Positions 33,906-45,000 of a stretch of 64,000 bases of DNA are shown one piece after another. The notes beneath the pieces are model-generated. The model was not told the DNA's origin and ran no database searches. It saw only the letters and a program-made list of their open reading frames with translations. Each line of letters begins with the position of its first letter. The first letter of the stretch is position 1. Both the position numbers and the translations under genes were made by a program. This DNA comes from Zygnema cylindricum (Eukaryota; Streptophyta; Zygnematophyceae; Zygnematales; Zygnemataceae), in assembly GCA_037447655.1 (NCBI GenBank), contig JBBHKE010003230.1, positions 62,001 to 126,000 on the forward strand, written 5' to 3'.

Positions 33906-34671
33906 GGGTAACCTTCCATCAGGCGAAAAGTGGGGTTGTTTACTGGAGAAAGTACCCTTCCGTACTAGGCCGTACTGTTTTTTTTTTTTTTTTTACAAAA
34001 GATGTTTACTAAAAATTCGTTGAGATTCTCCAGACTTCTTGGAGAAAAATACCACCGTCCGATTTTCAATTTTCGACGCAAACGCTTCTTGTTTCCAGTA
34101 CGTAGCTAGAGGAGAGTTTGTGATTACTGGACGCGTGTTTTGGTCCACTTGTAAAGTCAGAGTCGATCCACGACAGACGTGAAGCAATTAACTTACATGT
34201 GGCAAATGGAATGTACTGTGTGACATCAAAGCCAGCCTGTTCGACGACAAAAAAAGCTTGGTTGTAGGACATCCTGTGACATCTCCTTCATAAATGTGCG
34301 ACATCTCCTTCATAAATGTGCGATACAGTGATTCACGTTCAAATGGTACATTCTTGGACATTTGTACAAACTTTAATTTTGCAACGGTTTTCGTGGTCGT
34401 TGATACCACAACAACCCTAAGAACGTTCAGATTGTACATTAGCGTGACGCTACTAGATATTTTAATTGGCGTCTTCCCGTACACATACGCAGCTGCGATT
34501 TTGTCCTTTTGGAAATGATGATTATTCCCGGGCGGCTCAACAGGTCCTACGTGGTACCAATCGCAATCTAACACCTCATTCACTGTCACGACCTGATGGA
34601 AGGGTGTTACAAATATTACTGCCAGTAAACGTGTTCGTACGATTACTGGGAACGCCTGATGGAAGGTTACC
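33906..34671. mobile_element. Unclassified inverted-repeat element (766 bp)
   Basis: It begins GGGTAACCTTCCATCAGGCG and ends with the exact reverse complement, a perfect 20-bp TIR. A second, partial end (ACCTGATGGAAGG) lies 64 bp inside the right end. The outer 3 bp (TGA, TTA) do not match, so no target duplication is established. A 133-aa minus-strand frame (34188-34589) inside it has natural-looking composition but no family I recognise; it contains a 22-bp tandem duplication (CATCTCCTTCATAAATGTGC twice near 34279-34320). Confidence 0.6.
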
Positions 34672-34730
34672 CTTAAAGGCTTCTAAAACGACAACCAAAG
34701 GTGGATGTACAGATGTCCAGGTCATTCTTA

Positions 34731-34960
34731 CAGTACAACCGCGAATCGTTATTAGCGTCAGAAGGTTTTTTTCGCCACTTAAAACATCTTTTCTCAGTAC
34801 ACACTTGTTGAATTTTCAATTTGAGACCGCCAATCGGAAGCTGGGAATCTTACCTTTCAATCGCAACCGTCAGATCCACCATCCGACAAGTATGTACGTA
34901 GAAAAGATGTTTTAAGTGGCGAAAAAAACCTCGACGCTAATAACGATTCGCGGTTGTACT
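34731..34960. mobile_element. MITE with long inverted ends (230 bp)
   Basis: Starts CAGTACAACCGCGAATCG and ends with its complement. About 60 bp of near-perfect inverted repeat surrounds a short centre. It has no coding capacity. The flanks show no clear target duplication. A diverged relative lies at 32545-32710. Confidence 0.75.
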
Positions 34961-34969
34961 GGATTCATT

Positions 34970-35843
34970 TTTAGATCGTGCGACGCTTTCAGTGTTTGCA
35001 CTATATTTTATACGTTTAATTGCACTAACCACTTAATTTTTATTGAAGGGGTGTTTTTCCCTCGTTAATTATTATCAATCAAAAACCGAAACTCACTTAG
35101 AGCTCAAAACTGTTTTCTTTCTTTATCTACCATGACTTCATTTCCAAATTATGGGATCAGACGTCTCCCCCAGTCCTTAACTTTTCCATCGGGAGAAAGA
35201 AACACATTCCTGTCCACTTCAGTGAAAAAACGGCCCAGATATACTTGATTCCACCCCGAAGATATGCTTGTCCCTAATCTTTAGCGATACTTGAGTTTAC
35301 ATCCCAAAATTAAATTTTTAAAGGTTCAAATCAAAGCAAAGGTTATGTTTGAACTAGAACAAGAAGTTACAACTTTGCAAGAAAAAAGTTGCGATACATT
35401 TCAAGAGCAAAGGAAAAACCAAAAAAAATCTTACTGAAAAAGAGAGTTTGATACAACGATCTGTTAGCAGCAATCTAGAATCAAATTCACACTTGGAAAC
35501 TGAAATTTTAGAACTAATAATTTCCTAGATCAATTTAAACTTTTCAATTCACTCTCATGACTTCCAAAATATTTCAAGAAAATGTGCTTCTCTAGCAACT
35601 TCTTAGTTGTCCCAAAACCTCATTCTGATCTACTAAAAATTATAGTACATGCGCAAAAGTTTACAAATTTATCGAATTTTAACTCTACATTCTATTTCTA
35701 TTTTTTCTAATCCTACTTTCATTCACCCTACCTCGACCTATTGGTTATTACAATTTCCATTTCTCTTTGCTTTTCCCAAATTTTTAATTTTCGTGGATTT
35801 TACTTTTGCCTTATCCCTCCTGTTTTCCGTATCTTCCATGATT
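34970..35843. other. 3' flank of the O-fucosyltransferase-like gene
   Basis: AT-rich with no recognisable gene. It contains the likely 3' UTR of the minus-strand gene ending at 35844. Confidence 0.45.
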
Positions 35844-38800
35844 TTAAGAAACTGATTCGGAACTAGGAAATCCCCATTGTATAGTTGTTTCTTTGGGTAA
35901 TCCGTTTTGGTTTCTCCCTGAAATAATTTCTCTAACATAACTCGATGGACCTCCGGAACATTCTTGAGAGGGATGAACAAAAATTGTGGACTCTATGCAA
36001 GTTAATTTGTCCAAAATACCCTGTAAAAAGACCAAAATGAGAAAAATAAAGGAAAAAATAAGGAAAAAAACTCTTGTTAGAGAACAAAACACTCGAAAAC
36101 AGTATCAACAATTATAATAATTGAAAAAATAAATTTTAAGGTTCAATTCTCAAAATTTTAAAGGTTTCAGATAGTTTTTATGCTTCACATTTATCGATTT
36201 AAGAAAGGATTTGAATTCTACTCTTTTCACGAGTTCTGTTTCAAATCCAGACAAAGTTTAAAACAAGGAAACATAACAGCTACAAAATTGTACAGAATTT
36301 TTCAAATTTCATAAGACTTCATACGAGTTGTTATGCAGTTTCTGTTAGGAATTGGGAAAGAAAAAAAATAACAAAAAACTTACTGATATCCCACTATCAA
36401 GAGTTGGAATCGCGGGATCGTACGTATCCCATGTGACCGGCTTCAGTTCTTTAAAAACCTCCTGAAGAATAGGAAAAATACGGAAATGAATGAAACTGAG
36501 TGTAGTTCTTACAATCAGTATATTTTTTCAGGAAAAAACAGGAATATACCTTTAAGGCGTTGCAATCAGTCCATTATCTAATTCTAATTTCTAATTCTTG
36601 CAATCAGTCCATTTTCCTTTGTGCTACACCTTAAAAAAAACAAAGCTTCTGTTTTTCTTTCTTTCTGGGAAAACATTTTAAGAAATTATTAGGAAATAAA
36701 CAGGAATTATACCTTTAAGGCGTTGCTAACCATAGTTCGAACCCTTCCGCTAATATGAGTAAGAGACGTCGATTTTGCTCGACTTCTGAAAAGAATCAAA
36801 AGGAGAATGCAGAAGAAAGTTGAAAAAGATAGAAACCAAATTGGAAAAAGGAAAAAATATCCTCCTATCTTCTTTCTCTCTCTCCTTCACTCTCCTCTCT
36901 CACTCTCTCTTCCTCTCTCCTTCCCTCCTCCCTCCCCCCCTCTTCTCACGCCAACCTGAGCCTCTCTCCACTTCCTTCCCCGCTGTTCTCTCCGGCCCCT
37001 CTCCCTTCCGCTCCTTCTCCCCACCCCCTTTTCCCTCCCCCCCTCTCTTTCTCAGCTCCCCCCCCTATTCCCACCCTCTTTCCCTCTCTTTTCCCAACTC
37101 TCGTTCTCCCTTTCTCCCCTTCCCTCCAGCCTCCTGGCCCCTCTCCCTCCTCACTTCCCCCCCTTTTCTCTCCCCCCTCTCTCTCTTTCCACCTTTCTCT
37201 CCTTCTTGTTGACGTACAAAAAATGTACCGCTCAGTACCCGGAATTGTGGTGTAAGCCACACTAAAAGGTATATAAAATTGGACCCACCAGCGTAACATG
37301 TGAGCTGGTGGCACAGTGGTAGTGCGTTCGCAGCTAAAGTGAAAGGTCCCAGGTTCAAATCCTGGCCGGCTCATCAATCCCTTTATTGGGATCGTCCATT
37401 CTATCTCCCGATTCTAGGAATCTTAACACTTCTCTCCCACCCTCCCCCTCTCCATCCCTCCATCCCCCCCTCCTTTTCCCCGCTCACTTTCCCTCCCTCC
37501 CTCTCCCCCCCTCTCCTCCTCCCCCCCTCTCCCCCTCCCCCTCCCCCTCCCCCTTCCGCTCCCCCTCCCCCGTCCGCTCCCCCTCCTGCAATAAGAAAAG
37601 AAAATGATTTAAAGGTAAATCGCGACGACTTACTCGGGGCTCATATCGGCCGCGAGAAAAAAGTGCGTCAGGCGATATTCTTTCATTATTGATCTGACGG
37701 TCGAGATTAGCCCGTTTTTGCATGCGGCGATACGGTCTTCTTCGGAATGTTTTTCAAGAAGCTTCTCGAGGCGCCATTGGACGGCTAAATACCGTTCGCC
37801 CAATTTGTCCTTTCCGAATTGTTTGACTCGTTTAAGTAGTTTGTGACTGTACGGAAGGTGACTTGACGACGTCTGTGTTAAAAAAAGTCAACGAAACAAA
37901 AAAACGAAATAAGGATAAAATCAAAAGAAATAAAAGAAAGAAAGAAACGGTTAAGAACGAAAAGTATTGACAGGAATTTTCTATGAAGTAAAAGCTCAAA
38001 ATGGGAATTTTCAAACATAGGAAATAAAAAATAAGGGTTTAAAAGAGGCAAAAGAAAAAAAGATAAGAGAATTGTGAAAGAGATTGTGGTTTCTCTCTTC
38101 CACCAAGGTCCCCCACCATTCAACTACCACTCCTCTCCAATTTCCCTCCCACTTTTCTCTCATTCTCTTTCCCATAGTTATCTCATTACTCTTCTTACTC
38201 CCTCTCCCACCCCCTCCCCCCCCCCCCCCTTCCCCTCCCTCTTCCCTCTCTTTCCCCTTTCTCTTCCCACCCCCTTCTTCTTCCGCACTATTTTCACATT
38301 TCTAGCTCCACCCGACCTCTCCACCTTCTCTCCCTCACCTCTCCCACCCTAATTTCCATGTACCTCTCCCGGCCTTTCCCCTCTTTTTTTTTCTCCTCTT
38401 CATCCCCTTCGTCGTTTCCTACCCTCACTATTTCCTCTCCTCCTTCCCCATCCTCGCTCTTTTCTCTCCAGGTTCTCACCCTCTTCTCCGCTCTCCCTTA
38501 TCCTCAATGTTTCTTCTCTCTCCTTCCCCTTTTCTCTGCCCTGCTCTCCCTCTCCTCTTTATTTTTCACACATCCGGTTTCTTCCCCTTCCTTCCCCCCT
38601 CTCCCTCTACCCCCTACCCCTCCACCCTCTCTCCTCCTCCCCCTTCACCGCCGCCTTCTCTCGCTTCTCCTTCTAGCCAAATCCTACTGTACTATTCTCC
38701 TTCGAGTAACATCCCCCCCTTTCCCCTTCTCCCCTCCCTCTCCTCCCTGTCTTTCTCTCCTTCCTTCCCTCTCTCTTTTCCTCTTCGCTGCTCCTCTCTT

Positions 38801-40575
38801 TCACCACCCTGAAACCTACTGTATATGCTCTTTCAAAAACACTCTTCCCTTCCCCTCCCTCGATGTCTTCTATCCCTCTCCCTCTTCCCTCTCGTTCCCA
38901 AGTTCCATTCTTCCATCCCCTCTCTCCCTCCCCCAACCCCCTCTTCTGCCCCTCCTCTCTCTCCTTTCCCAGCACACCTACCGTTAAATTCTCCTTCGAT
39001 AAACACATTCCCACCGAATCCTTCGCCATTACCAATAAGTCCTTATTTTGGATTTTTCCTTCTTTTAATTTTTGGAAAACGACATTCCAATACTTTTTGT
39101 CGCAACTTTCGCAAAATTCCGGCGCCACGTCATTGGCTCGATTGATCGCTTCCTCTAAAGGAAGAAAAGTGCTGCGAAATTGGGGCATCTAAAACAAAGA
39201 AAAAAAAAAAAGATAATATTAATAAGACAAGTTAAGTAAAATGGGAAGAGGAGAGGGAAGGGTGGGGCGCAGAGATATAGAAATAAGAAAATTGGAAACA
39301 GGAATATAGGAAAATTGGAGAGTACAGGAAAAAAAGGAAACACGAAGAGAAGTGGAGAGATTGACTTTGGTATTTTGGATTTTTTAAGTTTGTTCGATTA
39401 TGGTGAATTTGAGTTACGAATATAGAAGACTGGGAAATAGGGAAACTAGAAAAGATAAAACAAAAAACAAAAAATAGATAACCAAAACCATCATTTATAA
39501 ACAAGAAAGATAAGGAATGAAAATAAAAAGAAAGAAAAATAAAAGAAAGAAGTTTAAAAGATTAAGAACGTACCGCATTACAAGGATGATCGACAGCTTT
39601 GACAAAAACTCTTACGGAAGTCAAACTTCTTTTACTTTTTAGCCAAATATCCTTATAAAAATACGGCTCCGTAACCCATTTTACGTATTCTCCGACCGCA
39701 TTTATGTCAAAATATGAGCAAAAAGGGAGTTGACATCTGTGACTATTTCCAATTGTACTTCTTCCAACCGAGAGTAAAATTAAAGTTCTATTTAAAAATT
39801 GGGCGATTAAGAGGACCTCGGAAAAATGGAGACGAGCCTTCGAGAGCTGCTCAGGAACGTGAGATAAAATCATATATTTCTGGCTGCCCGAGTCTGCGGG
39901 CAGGTGGGAAAAAACGAGATTCAAGGTGTGAGAGAGAGAGCGAGAGAGAGCGAGAGAGAGGGGGAGAGGGTAGGAGAGAGAGGGAGAGAGAGAGATTGAT
40001 AGAGAGAGAGAGGGAGAGAGAGAGAGAGGGTGCAAGGGAGGGGCAAAAGATGGGAAGGATATTTTAGCTGGCCAGATTTGGGAGCAGCTGTAATAGCAAT
40101 GAAAGGAGGGGAAGGTGAGAAAGGTGAATGTTCTGTTTCTGCCCGGGTTTGTGGGCAGGTGCTCACGAATATGGTCACGACGAGGGGGGGATGAAGAGAT
40201 TGAGAAGAAAATGAAAATCAGTTTTTTAGCTGCCCATATGATAGAAGAGGGAAAAAGGAATAGGGGAAAAGGCACCGGTAAGGAACTGAGATCAAACTCG
40301 GAGATCTTTGGGATATAAATTAAAAGAAAAAACATAATACAATGTGAATTTAGCTGACAGCAATATAGCATTGCAAGAAAACAAAAAAAAAAAAAATGAA
40401 AAAAAGACATACTCTCTGGGTCCCATCCTTTAGAGAAAGGTTGTTGGAGATCGGAACCGGCGCAAAGGTAATTAGAAGATGCATCGTTTTTATTTCCATT
40501 TTCCCCAGAGGTAAAGGGGGGAGAGGAGAGGGAGAGAAGAAAAACGGAGACAAAAGAAAATATGAAAGGTGGCAT
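35844..40575 (-). CDS. GDP-fucose O-fucosyltransferase-like protein (7 exons, 418 aa)
   Basis: Minus-strand exons: 40413-40575, 39574-39893, 38982-39188, 37634-37872, 36713-36785, 36384-36461, 35844-36020. All boundaries are GT-AG, phases agree, and the total of 1257 nt is one open frame. Residues 1-22 are a hydrophobic signal peptide or anchor, so a secretory-pathway location is inferred. Features matching the PF10250-type O-fucosyltransferase fold: a Rossmann-like start at 60-100 (YMILSHVPEQLSKAR, then FLNRTLIL), a sugar-nucleotide-type motif YLAVQWRLEK at 258-267 (Gln where many members have His), FFLAADMSPE at 301-310, and the C-terminal CSGGPSSYVREII at 381-393. The substrate is unknown. 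The longest single frame (39562-40575) reads through intron 1 and is misleading. Three introns are loaded with purine/pyrimidine tracts, and intron 4 carries a tRNA-like sequence on the opposite strand. Confidence 0.75.
36880..37215. repeat. Pyrimidine-rich tract in intron 4
   Basis: C/T simple sequence on the plus strand (purine-rich on the sense strand of the host gene). The frames it opens are low-complexity and not coding. Confidence 0.85.
37302..37373 (+). tRNA. tRNA-like cloverleaf, anticodon CTA position, possibly pseudogene
   Basis: A full cloverleaf can be drawn: acceptor stem GAGCTGG/CCGGCTC (7 bp, one G-U), D stem GCAC/GTGC, anticodon stem TTCGC/GTGAA (one G-U), T stem CCAGG/CCTGG with loop TTCAAAT, and discriminator A. 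A-box TGGCACAGTGGTAGTGC and B-box GGTTCAAATCC fit Pol III control. The anticodon loop AGCTAAA puts CTA at positions 34-36, which would read the UAG stop codon, but position 33 is G instead of the near-universal U. It may therefore be a decayed tRNA (for example of Ala type) or a SINE head. It lies inside intron 4 of the minus-strand gene, in a C/T-rich surrounding. Confidence 0.6.
37436..37592. repeat. Pyrimidine-rich tract in intron 4
   Basis: CCCCCTCTCC-type simple sequence just downstream of the tRNA-like gene and about 40 bp from the exon 4 donor. Confidence 0.85.
38100..38981. repeat. Pyrimidine-rich tract in intron 3
   Basis: Almost 0.9 kb of C/T-rich sequence on the plus strand, reaching to the exon 3 donor at 38981. 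Frames of up to 209 aa in it are Ser/Pro/Leu low complexity and were rejected. Confidence 0.85.
39917..40036. repeat. GAGAGAGAGC-type purine repeat in intron 1
   Basis: A purine repeat on the plus strand, so it forms a long polypyrimidine tract upstream of the exon 2 acceptor on the gene's sense strand. It is the reverse of the strand bias in introns 3 and 4. Confidence 0.85.
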
Positions 40576-41865
40576 GGCGGCCGGATATATGGAGAGAGAA
40601 AATGAGAAGGGGGAGAAAAGGAAACAAGAAGAGAGGGAGGGGCACGAGAAAGAGAAAGAGAAGGAGGGAGAGGGAAGAAGGGGAAAGTCACGCTAAACTT
40701 TGAACGATTTGAGAGGTTTAGTGTGAAAGGATGGGGACGAAAAGAGTCTGTTGAGAGAGAGGAGGGAGAAGGGAGAGAGCGAGAGGGAGGGAGGGACAGG
40801 CAGAGGGAAAGGGGACGAGGTAGAGATGACAAATTTACTCCTCCAATTGGCTATAGCTGAGCTAAGTAGTAAAAGTGAATATGAATAAGGATGATAAACC
40901 AATTTGGAAGTGTCCACATAGTAAATGTATTTCAGAAAACAAATTATAAACTGAGACAATGTGATTACATCAAGTTTTAGATCATATCAATTACAGTAGT
41001 TGTTAAACAAATAGGAAAGATAATTACACAGACGAAAGATATTTAAGAATGAAATGACATGAAAAAGATGTATTGTCACAGTCACCTGAATCTGAGTGCA
41101 AATAGGGATAATGACCATAAGACCCTCTTTTAAGTTTTAAACCTCCATACCGGCGGCAAACAGATTCTTCAAGAACCAAAGCAAAACAACTAAAGGACGA
41201 GTTATGTCCACTCGTTTTAAACGCGGTCGGTAAAACCTCTCTTGGCCAATCAGAAAATTTCCGGAATTTAAGCAGCTAACTCGTAGAGTACATACAGTAC
41301 AGTACGATGGTCATCTTATTTAGTTTTCGTTTCTGACAATTTAATTCTGTTTCGTTTTTGTCTTTTTGACAAAACCTCAGTACTGTAGATCTGTACTGAA
41401 ATTGACCCAGTGAATGGACCGTACAAACGCTAAAATTGAGTACAGTACTATACCGTTCAAGCCTTCCTAGTGCCGAATATTCGTACAGCAATTTGTTTCG
41501 GGAAAAACTGCGGACAGAGGAGAAATTTGGCTGCCGGACACTTCCAGACTCTGCGTCAACTGTCACTTTCTCGAGTGTGACATTCTGTGACAGCCAGTCC
41601 GACGGCCGTCGGCTCGTTCCGTTATGTTTTCGTCACCTTTAAAAAATTGACGGCATTCGAAACGACCGTTAAAGATCGAGATGAAAAAGGTAAAAAACCT
41701 GATGTTACGACTTACGGGCCTCGAAGTTACGGTCCAAATGAACGTACTCCATTTAATGTGGCCTGTACGGCGCGATTTCTTTGTTTGTTTCCCAGACAGT
41801 AAGGGGAAAATATATCGACGGAGAAAATACTTCCCCAGCATATCATCGGAAATGTTTTAACAAGA
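40576..41865. other. Upstream region of the O-fucosyltransferase-like gene
   Basis: Purine-rich to about 40830 on the plus strand, then ordinary AT-rich sequence with repeated GTAC-type motifs (TACAGTAC near 41288, GTACAG near 41390-41450). No other gene is recognised. Confidence 0.45.
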
Positions 41866-42381
41866 TTTTCCTGCAGTACGACAAACGACTTTGTAGGTTA
41901 ATTCTGTACTTATTGTACGAAAACTGTAGAGCGTACATGTAAATTAACAGAGTATCAGTATTCCCTATATTATTGTGCCACGTATAAAAAATGTTTCGTC
42001 ATTTGAATTGCCAGCGGAAAAAAATATCTGTGTTCAAAAGTTTTGTCGTCTGTGAAAAACAAAAATGAAAAAAATCCCGGAAGCAGTGGAACCGAACTAA
42101 CCACCTTAGAAGCAATTGGTTCGTAGAGTTCCACGTATTTGTGGAAATTCTCTTTTCAATTTTTTCTTGACTGGCAATAAAAATTGTGATCCAGAATGTT
42201 TTATTTAGGGAATTGATCATGACAGTGACTGTTTGGTTGCGCACAGTCACGTCATTTTGTCAAAAAATGTACAATTGAAGTACATACTGGTACAATTAAA
42301 GTACCGTTGAGTCTAAATTTGACGGTCAATCGGTTGGACAGCTTTGACTTTCAAAAGATTGTTTCAACCACTTAAACTTTT

Positions 42382-43272
42382 TGAAATTCTGTGGTCTCCA
42401 TTGACCCACAGAATGAGCAACCTATGTAAAGCCTCTAGGATAATATTTGCCCCTTCTACTTTCCCGCTGAATAAGCGCCGCCCAGGCACACAAATATTCT
42501 GACCACTCTCACCCCTGTGAGGACAAGACTCCCCTGAGTCAAACGCAAAAAGAATCACTGAATTTGCTCACCTGAGCAGTAAGTTATGGCTGGTCAAAGA
42601 TGACCTTTATAGTTACAAGCTCTCTTAGAGAGAGAAGTACCTAAATATTACTAAGTCTCGGTCTGCCTACTCACGACTACCTACTATTAAACCCTAGTCC
42701 AATAGGAACACTATAAGTACAAGAAGGTACAATGGGTGATGTACTTATTGTACGACCATTGTACGACAAGGTCTACAAGGTGACACCTGTCATATCGAAA
42801 GCCATGGTTCCTCCTCCCATCTTCTCCGGTATCAAATAATGTGGCGCCACGTGGCACCGCGTGACGCTATATCCGTATGCCGCCAAAAAGCTCACTTCGC
42901 GTGGCGGCTATAATGCCGGCCGTCCGATCAAAACATATTTTACACGGTTCAGATTGGCGTACATGCAAAAATTGCTCCTTTTGGTTAGTCTGCTGTTAAT
43001 TAGCTGTTTCGTTAATATTTATATATTTATGAAACCCGTCACGTGTATCGTTTTGTAACGCCTTTTTGGTTAAGGCGTTAGACTATAAGGAATCCAGAGG
43101 TCACAGGTTCAAATCTAGACTTAGGCATCATATGAGCCAAAAATACCCTTAACTGCAAAAGCTGCCACTTTCTAAATATGGCGGCAGCCATGGCGCGCCT
43201 TTGATCCTTACTCTCTTTCTTTAAAACAAAACTAAAATAGGGAAGTGAACTATTAATTACCTCTTTTCAACA
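42382..43272 (-). mobile_element. Solo copia LTR (891 bp) with TSD
   Basis: On the plus strand it runs from TGAAATTCTGTGG to TTTTCAACA, flanked by a perfect 5-bp target duplication CTTTT (42377-42381 and 43273-43277). It is the same family as 17005-17872. It holds GCGCCACGTGGCACC near 42844 and the best tRNA-like module (43054-43126). There is no PBS or internal sequence, so it is a solo LTR. It splits the left arm of the palindrome. Confidence 0.93.
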
Positions 43273-43424
43273 CTTTTGTCGCGCTTGCGAACGTCGACCG
43301 TCATAATAAAATAAGCAATTCACACTGCTGACAAACGTTTACGGTAACGAAACTGCGGCATGTGGACAGTCACTTTTTGTCTTTACGGGAGATCCACGGT
43401 GAGAGCACGTTGGATTTTAACTTA

Positions 43425-44196
43425 GAGTGTGTCCCCATGTGCAAAAGTAAGGGTTTTTTTCTGTCGTTTTCCTATAAAACTTAGCGTCGTACTGCCTTAG
43501 TACCAACCGTACGAAGGAATCGCAAATTTGTAGAGTACAATTTGCGTCATCCTCGAACTTAGGATGTATGAAAAATTGTCTTGTGTTTTTCGACCTACTT
43601 GTACGACAAAAAACGTCATCTTCAACCTTATCTTTAAAACACATGCGCGATGTGTTTTAAAACTAGGGATTTTATGTAAACAAATAGGAACACATTCGCA
43701 CGTGCCGTATATTTCAAAAATTTCACACTATTTTCAAAGACAAAGGAAAGTACGGAAGTCGCTATGTTTTGTTTGTTTGCATTTAATACGACAAAGAAAA
43801 TTACACAATTTGTTTGGTTTTGTTTTTTTCGTCCAGTACGTATTTTTTTTTTGCGGGGGTCTCGAAATTCCGATGCCATTTCACGTCAACCGGACAGGAG
43901 ACGCAAAGGCAAAGCGCAACTTCTTCAACCATGAAATGGTACAGGCTGGAAGGCGGTACGCCTACAATGTCACGGTAAGACATGCGACGTCACACAAGCA
44001 GTTCCTAAAAATAACATCCGACAACACAGATTGTAGACGTTGACAACCATCACAAGTATTTTCGACGTATACAATCGTCACAATCGTAACTTACGATACG
44101 TTCTTACACATAGGGACACTTGAAAAGCGGGTCCGCCGTATCCGCGCTAAAATACAAAGTAAGTTCGCTAAGTTACAAGTACATGGGGACAAACCC
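43425..44196. mobile_element. MITE with GGGCGTGT-type ends, palindrome left copy (772 bp)
   Basis: TTA then GAGTGTGTCCCCATGT at the left; ACATGGGGACAAACCC then TTA at the right. It is the inverted copy of 44219-44995. The short frames inside are not convincing. Confidence 0.8.
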
Positions 44197-44218
44197 TTAG
44201 CCGCAAAATTGAAATTTA

Positions 44219-44995
44219 GGGTATGTCCCCGTATACTAGTAACTTAGCGAACTTACTTTGTATTTTAGCGCGGATTTGCTGGACCCGGATTTCTAGTGTC
44301 CCTATGTTTGTAAGGACGAAATCGTAACTTACGCTTGTGACGAATGTATACGTCAACAATAACTGTGACGGTTGTCAACGTCTACAATGTGTGTTGTCGC
44401 ACGTTATTTTTTGGAACTGCTTGTGACGTCGCATGTCTTACCGTGACATTGTAGACGTACCGCCTTTCATACTGTGTCGTTTCACGGTTGAAGACGAGGC
44501 GCTTTGCCATTGCATCTCCTATCTGGTCGACGTGAAATGACATCAAAATTTGAAGACCCCTGCAAAAAAAAAATCGTACTGGACGAAAACGGACAAAACC
44601 AAACAAATTCTGCACTTTTCTTCGTCGTATTCGAACGCAAAAGGACAAAACAAAGCGAATTCTGTACTTTTCTTTGTCCTTGGAAATCGTATGATTTTTT
44701 TTTGAAAATTAAGGCACGTGCAAATATATGTTCCTATTGTTTATCAAAAAATATCTAGTTTTAAAACACATCGCGCATGTGTTTTAAACGTGAGGTTGAA
44801 GATGACGTTTTTTGTCGTGGAAGTGGGTCGAAAAACACAAGAATACAAATTTCCATACATCCTAAATTCAAAGATGACGCAAATTGTACTCCACAAATTT
44901 ATATTCCTTCGTACGGTTGCGACTTAGGCAGTACAGCGCTAAGTTTTACAGAAAAACGACAAAAAAAAAACCCTTATGCACATGGGGACATCCCC
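44219..44995. mobile_element. MITE with GGGCGTGT-type ends, palindrome right copy (777 bp)
   Basis: TTA then GGGTATGTCCCCGTAT at the left; ACATGGGGACATCCCC then TTA at the right. Sixteen bases plus the flanking TTAs separate it from the left copy. Confidence 0.8.
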
Positions 44996-45000
44996 TTAGT

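Noticed and set aside
38358-38987. 209-aa plus-strand frame
   Set aside because: C/T simple sequence inside intron 3 of the opposite-strand gene.
39562-40575. Single 337-aa minus-strand protein
   Set aside because: It reads through intron 1 of the O-fucosyltransferase-like gene, including a CT repeat; the spliced model explains both ends.
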